DNA of 59,088 bases from positions 1 through 59,088 of the IMG/VR virus record IMGVR_UViG_3300025869_002638; one strand, given 5' to 3'. A program made the translations under genes and the position numbers. The stretch comes from a virus. The notes below the pieces were generated by a model. That model did not search any database and was not told where the DNA came from. It saw only the letters and a list, made by a program, of their open reading frames with translations. Shown piece by piece: positions 53,429-59,088 of the stretch (position 1 is its first letter; each line of letters begins with the position of its first letter).

Positions 53429-54244
53429 TTATAGTTCTAAATCTAGATCAAGCTCTTCTTCGCTCTCATCCTCTAGATCTAGGCTATCTTCTGAACTTTT
53501 TTCTTTTTCGTACTGTGCAGTGGAAACAGAGGGCAACTCATTCTGGAGTTCTGCTTCGAACTTGTCGAAATAGAGTAGAAGATTTGTGATTAGATAATCA
53601 TAGAACAAGTCTCGATCCTGGTCATCTGCTAGCATATCGTAAGCATCAACTATTTGTTTTTCTACCCGTTTAAAAGAATCAGCAGCGAAGTTTCTTCCAG
53701 TTTCATTTTGATCATCAAGTTCAATGAAGGCCTCTTCCGCTGGTGTTTCTTCTTTTTCAATATCAATAAATTCAGTTTCTGCCTTAGAGTTATCTTCATC
53801 GTTTTCTAAATCGATAACCATCTTTTCTCGGAGAGAATCTAAGTCAATGTCATATTCCAGATTTTCAACCTCTACGTTGGCAGAGGTTCCTGTACCCAGT
53901 TTTTCAGCGTCTTGGCTGATTTCAATAGGTACTAGCGTATTCTTAACTGCATGAACAATGTGATTACGGAAAGATTGTCTTTGCTCTTCAGATGTAGTGA
54001 GCATCTTATAATCATCACTCAGTGTAGGAATAATATTTTTCAAAAGATCAGCAAGAACATTAATCCCAGTGTAAGTACTAGGTTCTTCTGTCCCGGTCTC
54101 AGCCTCAAGAATTAATCGACGTACCACAGTTCTAACTTTGGATTCCAATAATTCTTGTTGGTTTATTTTTTCCAAGAGCCGTTTACGTACATGGTCCCGT
54201 ATGATCTGCTCAGCGATTAAGTCTTCTCGATTTATAGTAGTCAT
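53429..54244 (-). CDS. acidic hypothetical protein, possibly virion/prohead-related
   Basis: 271 aa. The N terminus is helical and charged with QQELLESKVRTVVRRLILEA, resembling the short helical opening of other proteins of this phage (LTKDAIRSLIQEEL in 1308-1946). The middle is acidic; the last 30 residues are almost all Asp, Glu, Ser and Leu (EESEEELDLDLEL type). Residues of about 190-235 contain a helical segment with YDMLADDQDRDLFYDYLI. AGGA lies six bases before the ATG. It is the last protein gene before the tmRNA. No function is recognised; an internal or scaffold-type role is a guess. Confidence 0.62.
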   Translation of the reverse strand: MTTINREDLIAEQIIRDHVRKRLLEKINQQELLESKVRTVVRRLILEAETGTEEPSTYTGINVLADLLKNIIPTLSDDYKMLTTSEEQRQSFRNHIVHAVKNTLVPIEISQDAEKLGTGTSANVEVENLEYDIDLDSLREKMVIDLENDEDNSKAETEFIDIEKEETPAEEAFIELDDQNETGRNFAADSFKRVEKQIVDAYDMLADDQDRDLFYDYLITNLLLYFDKFEAELQNELPSVSTAQYEKEKSSEDSLDLEDESEEELDLDLEL

Positions 54245-54254
54245 AGTATCCTAA

Positions 54255-57200
54255 TTATCTTCTTCTTTGTCTTTTTGCCCTTTTAACTTTAGGACGCTTG
54301 GTTGTATTACGTTTTTGATAAGGGTTATAAGTGTTAGGAGGACCAAAGCCTCCAGCAAATCCACTTACGGCACCCCCACCCATTGTAGATATTTCATCAA
54401 CTACATCATCAATTTCCCTATCTAAGTCACTAGTAGGCTTTACAATGGACCAAATCTGATCAGCATCCACACTGGATGGAAGGTAAGATGTAAACTCTTC
54501 TTTTTTATCACTAGAGATCAGTTTACGAATATCCTCAGCACTATAGGCAATACCTGCGGGGTCTACAATTGGATCCTCAACGATCTCTTCAACAGAAATG
54601 CCTGGGTTTTTTCTCTCTGCCCAGGATTTAGCGCCTTTAAAACGAGAATCCCCTGATTCTTCATCTTTACTGCTTTTCACTAAGAGTACAGTGTCCCCTG
54701 GTTGAGTCTCGGTAGGATCTGAGAGGAATTCATAAGTAGCAGTCACAGGACTTACATAATCAGCAATCTCAACCCCTATGTTGTTGGGAGCACTTTCAAG
54801 ATATTTGTTCCAGATAGCCAAAGACTGTTTGGCAGAGACCTCAGGGTAATCTCGGGGAGAAATTAAAATTCTTACCTCATCTACATCACTACGGTCTGCA
54901 ATGTTGGTAATAGCCTCTAGATGACCTCTGTGTGGTGGCTTGAACTTGCCAGGAAACAGCGCAATTCGACGAGATTTTTGCTCTTTTATGAGAGACTCCT
55001 TAACATTGGCTGGATCTTTATCCTCCAGTTGTCCCGCCATCTCTTCTGAAACAGTATTAGCATTATTAATTGCCTCGTTTCCTGAAGAAATTGCGTCACT
55101 ACGATCCTGGTATGTAAAGTACTCATTAATATTTTCGGATAGATTCGCCGTTGCTTGGAATATTGTCCCTAGTTCATCGTGCAAGAGGTCGATATACCCT
55201 TCAGCCACATCAATGACAGCCTCTGTGGAAATTGGCAATTGCCCCAATTTGTCATAGTCTACCATTGTTTTAATGGATTTTAATTGTGCAGGACTGATCG
55301 CCCATTGTGTTTGAGAAGATTCTAAAAGGAGTTCTTCTTTCAGCAATTGACGATTTGCATCGACCGTTAGGATAATATTTTCAGTACGCCTGCCTTTTTT
55401 CATCGACGCTCTTTTACTGCGAAGTGCTGCAAGTTTATCTTCAAACCCCGGTTTTTCTTTAGTTACTGGAGGATTTTCTTTAGTTGCTGGAGGATTTTCT
55501 TTAGTTGCTGGAGGATTTTCCTCTGATTCCACATCAGGTCCATCGGGCATCTCGTCTGAAACTGTTACTTTGTCGTCAGGTGCATCAGCAGCCTTCTTTC
55601 GATTACGATATCCAGCAGTTTGCTTAAGGAGTTCATATTTTTGATCCCAATTGCTATCACCTTGGATCGAGTTAAGCATGTTCAGGCTTTTTTCAACTGT
55701 ATTGTACCCAGGGAGCATAAAGAGGTTCTGTTCCTTAGATCGACCCCCTTTAGCCGTCAAACTTATCGCATCGACAAAATTATCTCTAGTAAATGAAAAC
55801 TTCTCTAAAACAATATGTTTTTTGTCATCGCTTTTGCGAGCGACAATATAAACCATGTGTCCAAATTCATCCAAAGCATCAATCAGATTAGTATAACTAC
55901 CTTCGATATTGGTGGTTTGGTTAAGGAGTTTCAAACTAATAGGGACTGAATATTCACCTTCTTCTCCTAACTCTGAAAAGGCAATCAAGTCTTGGATAGG
56001 TAAGTTACCCTTCTCACTTACTTCGGCTTCCTGGGCTCCACGAAATAAAGCAGCCAAAAATCCTTCAAACACAAACCCTGCGGAGGCAGCATTAAAACTA
56101 CGAATAACTGCGCACAATGACTCCATCAAGATAAGCGTACTGATGATACGAGTCGTGGAGGTAATTCCTCCTTTCGGATTAGTAATAGAATCATTGAGGA
56201 AATTTAGTTTTTCCTCAATAGTTGCACCACCACCGACAGTATCAAAGATTTTTTGAATTTGCTTTCTTTCCATCGATTCAGGATCGCCCCAAGCCTCTGA
56301 GGGCGTAAATTTGGGCAACGATAAGACAAACTTCTCAGCCTTTTCTCGTTTAAGATTTGGTGCAGAATCTCTTTCCAGTAAATTATTATTTTCTTTACTC
56401 TCTTTTTTTAGTTTGGGAGACCGTCCATACTTGAACATCCCAAGGATCTGATTCAAAGGAGCAAAGTTGCCAGTAAACTTATATGTGTGACCATCATAAT
56501 CAAACACCACACCCTCGACTGGTGTATTGATATTCGTCATATCGCCTATTTTGTTTAGGTGTTGCTGCATGATCTCCATAGTTTCGGGATCTTCAGCACC
56601 CTTCTCTGTAATAGCCCTAACTGCTGTGGCCAACTCTGTTTGTAAGCGAGTAATCTCTGACCCACTATCTACAATAAAACGACTTTGGATTCCCTTGAGA
56701 ACCTCTACCGTAAAATCATGAATGGCTTTTTCTATCGGGTATACGGCTTGTTGTAAGATAGACTTCTTATTATTAATAATACCGACTAAATCAGCAAGGT
56801 TTTCTTTACTTAGTCCTTTTTTGATTACCCGAAGGTTTAGTTTACCAGGCAGGTTAAGAAGATATTTTGTGATCTCTTCCTTTAACTCAACTGGAAGATC
56901 AGTATCAATACCATTTAGAACTCTTTGATAGAGATACTCCCCCATTGTAGCGTCATCATTTAGATTTTCCGCATGAATTGCAGAGTTAATCTGAGAAACT
57001 GCACGCTGAAGGGGAACTTCATTGTCTAGTTTCTCCAGTGTCGTGACTGCTCTTCGAACAAAATCAAAATCTTCCTCTGAAGTAGAATCCTGAAGTTGTT
57101 CAATTTTCGAGTCTAGGATTTGTAGATTTTTTCCTACATTTTCTCTGTGCTTCTTTCCTGTTTCCCTATCAAATTCAAAATGACCTGCATCATGAATTTT

Positions 57201-57620
57201 TAAAACCTGGGAGTCATAGTTGATAACATTAGGACTACGGGGATCCATGATCTCGGCGTTATACCAGATATTTGCATCCGGTCCAAAAATTGCTAATTTT
57301 TCTTGGTCGGATAATGAGTTTACGGCTTTCTCAAATACCGAAAAACCTTCATTAAAGGCATCAGCAAGAACACCTCTGCCGGCAAACTTATGCGCTAACT
57401 CAGTCGCATTCATTCCGCCCTCTTTTAGGTTTCCTTTATTGCGAGCAGATCTGGCTTCGTTGTCTTTTAGAGAATAAGATAAGAACAGGTTTTGCCCGTC
57501 TACCTTTTCTTCTGCATCTAGGTCACCCTCGGAGGCAGCCTCTAAAATTTCTTTCATTTTTTGGAAAGTAAGATCCCTATTATCATAGAGATGAGACATA
57601 TGTCCAGCAACACCACCCAT
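54255..57620 (-). CDS. multidomain protein: ligase-like (KxDG) N terminus, NMN adenylyltransferase-like C terminus
   Basis: 1121 aa. The first 150 residues resemble the nucleotidyltransferase domain of ATP-dependent ligases: AEEKVDGQN (K39, D41, G42, motif I), RNKGN, and NAEIMDP (a motif III-like strand). Residues of about 400-680 hold an unrecognised helical region. Residues of about 702-722 are three repeats of TKENPPA. From about residue 885 the sequence is a HIGH-type adenylyl/cytidylyltransferase: ALFPGKFKPPHRGH (H897, H900), LLVKSSKDE and YSAEDIRKLI, as in NMN adenylyltransferases. Roles in NAD+ supply or end ligation are plausible but unproven. It starts with GAGG at good distance and ends with a basic tail KRPKVKRAKRQRRR. 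Confidence 0.7.
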   Translation of the reverse strand: MGGVAGHMSHLYDNRDLTFQKMKEILEAASEGDLDAEEKVDGQNLFLSYSLKDNEARSARNKGNLKEGGMNATELAHKFAGRGVLADAFNEGFSVFEKAVNSLSDQEKLAIFGPDANIWYNAEIMDPRSPNVINYDSQVLKIHDAGHFEFDRETGKKHRENVGKNLQILDSKIEQLQDSTSEEDFDFVRRAVTTLEKLDNEVPLQRAVSQINSAIHAENLNDDATMGEYLYQRVLNGIDTDLPVELKEEITKYLLNLPGKLNLRVIKKGLSKENLADLVGIINNKKSILQQAVYPIEKAIHDFTVEVLKGIQSRFIVDSGSEITRLQTELATAVRAITEKGAEDPETMEIMQQHLNKIGDMTNINTPVEGVVFDYDGHTYKFTGNFAPLNQILGMFKYGRSPKLKKESKENNNLLERDSAPNLKREKAEKFVLSLPKFTPSEAWGDPESMERKQIQKIFDTVGGGATIEEKLNFLNDSITNPKGGITSTTRIISTLILMESLCAVIRSFNAASAGFVFEGFLAALFRGAQEAEVSEKGNLPIQDLIAFSELGEEGEYSVPISLKLLNQTTNIEGSYTNLIDALDEFGHMVYIVARKSDDKKHIVLEKFSFTRDNFVDAISLTAKGGRSKEQNLFMLPGYNTVEKSLNMLNSIQGDSNWDQKYELLKQTAGYRNRKKAADAPDDKVTVSDEMPDGPDVESEENPPATKENPPATKENPPVTKEKPGFEDKLAALRSKRASMKKGRRTENIILTVDANRQLLKEELLLESSQTQWAISPAQLKSIKTMVDYDKLGQLPISTEAVIDVAEGYIDLLHDELGTIFQATANLSENINEYFTYQDRSDAISSGNEAINNANTVSEEMAGQLEDKDPANVKESLIKEQKSRRIALFPGKFKPPHRGHLEAITNIADRSDVDEVRILISPRDYPEVSAKQSLAIWNKYLESAPNNIGVEIADYVSPVTATYEFLSDPTETQPGDTVLLVKSSKDEESGDSRFKGAKSWAERKNPGISVEEIVEDPIVDPAGIAYSAEDIRKLISSDKKEEFTSYLPSSVDADQIWSIVKPTSDLDREIDDVVDEISTMGGGAVSGFAGGFGPPNTYNPYQKRNTTKRPKVKRAKRQRRR
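55453..55515 (-). repeat. three 21-bp tandem repeats in the 1121-aa gene
   Basis: Three exact-length 21-base units (55453-55473, 55474-55494, 55495-55515); units two and three are identical and unit one differs at one base. They stay in frame and encode a seven-residue linker unit TKENPPA/V. Being in phase, the copy number could change without breaking the gene. Confidence 0.9.
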
Positions 57621-57860
57621 TTATTTGTCCTCGTTCAATACTCTTAATTGTTCTTCTAGGGAATTGACTTGCTCATTTAAAGATTTCATATGTCTTCTTA
57701 TACCACGAATATGCTCTTTTGCAAGGTTTAAACGATTGTTATCCCTTTTATTTGTTACCCTGATCGAGGAGACAATATCCGATAATGCTTGAATCGAAGC
57801 AGAGGGGTCAATCCTGAATTGTTCATTGAGTAAAAATTGTTTTGCTATTTTTCTGAGCAT
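57621..57860 (-). CDS. small coiled-coil hypothetical protein
   Basis: 79 aa from the ATG at 57860; an upstream in-frame ATG exists at 57878, but AGAGGA lies 7-8 bases before the chosen one. The N terminus is short and basic (MLRKIAKQFLL) and residues of about 45-78 form a coiled coil (RRHMKSLNEQVNSLEEQL). It is followed without a gap by the 1121-aa gene. No function is recognised; assembly or anchoring of a larger complex is a guess from its shape. Confidence 0.65.
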   Translation of the reverse strand: MLRKIAKQFLLNEQFRIDPSASIQALSDIVSSIRVTNKRDNNRLNLAKEHIRGIRRHMKSLNEQVNSLEEQLRVLNEDK

Positions 57861-57861
57861 A

Positions 57862-58203
57862 TTATGTTTCCTCTGCAACTTGGAATAGGCTACCGCTTAT
57901 CGCCACCTTGAATCGCACTGCTTGTCCGGTTTCATTGTAGCCATGTAAATATAAATAGTTGTTAGAGCCGGTAATGTACAAATCACTACTAGCACTAATG
58001 GCGTTTGTTGTGGAATTATGAGTAAACGTCGGAATACCCTCGATACGATTAGACTCGCCTGTAGCCTTTAGAATGTATCCATCTACATTATTGGTGATAG
58101 TGAGTGACGACCCTCCGCCACCTGAGCCGCCGCTTCCTGAAACAAAGCCACCCATAGAGTTATTAATAGCCCCTAGGAGCCGCCTAGCACTATATTCTCT
58201 CAT
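57862..58203 (-). CDS. small probable virion protein with Gly-rich linker
   Basis: 113 aa. A basic helical start (MREYSARRLLGAINNSM) is followed by a GSGGSGGGGSS flexible linker at about residues 22-33, then a beta-rich domain (SLTITNNVDGYILKATGE, YITGSNNYLYLHGYN). Such helix-linker-beta shape occurs in phage decoration and fibre-tip proteins. The ATG overlaps the stop of the next upstream gene (ATGA). Role is inferred from shape and context. Confidence 0.65.
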   Translation of the reverse strand: MREYSARRLLGAINNSMGGFVSGSGGSGGGGSSLTITNNVDGYILKATGESNRIEGIPTFTHNSTTNAISASSDLYITGSNNYLYLHGYNETGQAVRFKVAISGSLFQVAEET

Positions 58204-58688
58204 TCGGGAGAGTAGCCCAAACTTGGCTGTGTATTTTCTTTGGGATAGTACCTTAATACGTATCCAAATACATTCATAGAACTGTTGGTCCCAGTCGTGA
58301 CATACAGTTTAAGTGGATTATCTATATCTGTGCTTTTATGGGGCACACCGGGATAACAGAAGATAGGTCCGTTCTGGGCTGTGACGGCTGTTATAATTTT
58401 ATTTCCACCCACAGAAGTCAGGTCAAATGCACCTGCTGAACTTGTGGCGAAAGACATTGATAAATTCAAGTTAGATTGGGAATAATTTGAAACATATAAA
58501 TAAACTTCCTCAATAGCATTTGTATTAACTGGGAAAGTGTGAACAAGAGTCGCATTACCGACGCTCCCGGAAGGAACATAAATCGGAGCACCCGATGGAC
58601 TTTCCGACAAGGTAAACCTCGCTGATCCAATAGCGGTTTGATTCCAGTCTAGAGCCCGTGGGGCATCAAAAAAGTTTAATTCAGACAT
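58200..58688 (-). CDS. probable virion structural protein, beta-rich
   Basis: 162 aa. The N terminus contains RALDWNQTAIGSARFTLSES and the rest is Ser/Thr/Asn-rich with alternating strands (EEVYLYVSNYSQSNLNLSMS). No Cys cluster, membrane segment or enzyme motif. GAGAGAG lies before the ATG. Together with the gene at 57862-58203 it looks like a pair of small surface or neck proteins. Family not recognised. Confidence 0.62.
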   Translation of the reverse strand: MSELNFFDAPRALDWNQTAIGSARFTLSESPSGAPIYVPSGSVGNATLVHTFPVNTNAIEEVYLYVSNYSQSNLNLSMSFATSSAGAFDLTSVGGNKIITAVTAQNGPIFCYPGVPHKSTDIDNPLKLYVTTGTNSSMNVFGYVLRYYPKENTQPSLGYSPE

Positions 58689-58701
58689 TTTTTATCTCTC
58701 T

Positions 58702-59088
58702 CTATTTTCCAAAAACTTTATTAAGTTTAGATTTCATTTGTTCTATCCACACTTTGTCTATTTGGGTATTGGGAGATGGAATATTATTTTTTTCCCACAA
58801 TGTCATCTCGCCCATGGCAATAGATTTTTTCAAGAATACTTTTATAGCCACCAGTGGAGAAGAAAGTCCCACATTTTCAATCATTCGGTAGCCTGCGAAA
58901 ATAACTCCTATGAGTTTGTTATCGGAGTTTAGAATTGGTGAACCACTGGATCCTGGCTTAGTCGGTATAGTATAAATAGAATAACCCTTGGTGTGATACC
59001 CTGAGAATATCCCTTTAAATATCAAGACTGTGCCTGCCCAATACAGTCCATGTGGAGCCGCAAGATTAGTGACCAGCGACCCTCGGGG
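58702..59088 (-). CDS. trypsin-like serine protease, N terminus beyond window edge
   Basis: The frame is open to the right edge, so the start is not in the window; 128 residues are readable. The KPGSSGSPIL motif holds the catalytic Ser in the GxSGSP form of the chymotrypsin/DegP fold, followed by LIGVIFAG. TIPTKPG matches the loop before the active Ser. The His and Asp should lie in the missing part. The C terminus (about 40 residues) is charged and helical. Probably a phage protease for virion maturation or host attack, next to small structural genes. Confidence 0.75.
   Translation of the reverse strand, partial: PRGSLVTNLAAPHGLYWAGTVLIFKGIFSGYHTKGYSIYTIPTKPGSSGSPILNSDNKLIGVIFAGYRMIENVGLSSPLVAIKVFLKKSIAMGEMTLWEKNNIPSPNTQIDKVWIEQMKSKLNKVFGK

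Noticed and set aside
1-59088. CRISPR arrays, insertion sequences, integrase or attachment sites
   Set aside because: No regular repeat-spacer pattern, transposase, recombinase or tRNA-flanked repeat was seen on either strand.

Overview
The window is a piece of the genome of a large contractile-tailed (myovirus-type) bacteriophage, probably marine. All supported protein genes lie on the minus strand, so transcription runs from high to low coordinates. They are packed with ATGA, TAATG or 8-base overlaps, which points to long polycistronic transcripts. The phage assignment rests on a T4 gp6-like baseplate wedge protein, a gp25-like protein, a gp5-like spike protein, an M23 tail peptidase, a gp55-like late sigma factor, PhoH, a DnaG-type primase and several very long tail/baseplate ORFs. 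No terminase, major capsid, portal, sheath or tape-measure gene was recognised here, so those lie elsewhere.
Layout, in the order of transcription: 59.1-57.6 kb holds the end of a trypsin-like protease and three small, probably structural genes. 57.6-53.4 kb holds a 1121-aa protein with a ligase-like KxDG motif at the N terminus and an NMN-adenylyltransferase-like C terminus, then an acidic protein. 53.3-52.9 kb holds a complete one-piece tmRNA (ssrA) with its own sigma70-type promoter and an intrinsic terminator. 52.9-50.1 kb holds PIN-PhoH, a HEXXH zincin-like protein and a PD-(D/E)XK nuclease with an Fe-S-type cysteine set. 50.1-37.1 kb is a sugar/surface-modification island: glycosyltransferases (two of the proteins are fusions), methyltransferases, an asparagine-synthase-like amidotransferase, an HTTM-like membrane protein with a DCC thiol oxidoreductase, a short UDP-sugar dehydrogenase and an epimerase. 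37.1-35.3 kb holds small regulatory genes, including the late sigma factor. 35.3-2.55 kb is the tail/baseplate module, including ORFs of 1935, 3311, 1254 and 969 aa. 2.5-0 kb holds a RuvC-like nuclease, a small hypothetical, and then, behind a second sigma70-like promoter, a deoxyribonucleotidase-like HAD protein and the start of a primase.
The tmRNA is one-piece and its tag (ANDDFNMEMAA) and following TTAATAACC segment resemble gammaproteobacterial ssrA. Cyanobacteria and alphaproteobacteria use permuted two-piece tmRNAs, so a gammaproteobacterial-type host is the better guess (inference).
The most unusual content is the tmRNA cassette, the HTTM-DCC pair inside a phage sugar island, the possible dehydrogenase plus amidotransferase route to uronamide sugars, the ligase-like/NMNAT fusion, and the giant modular tail proteins with duplicated domains.
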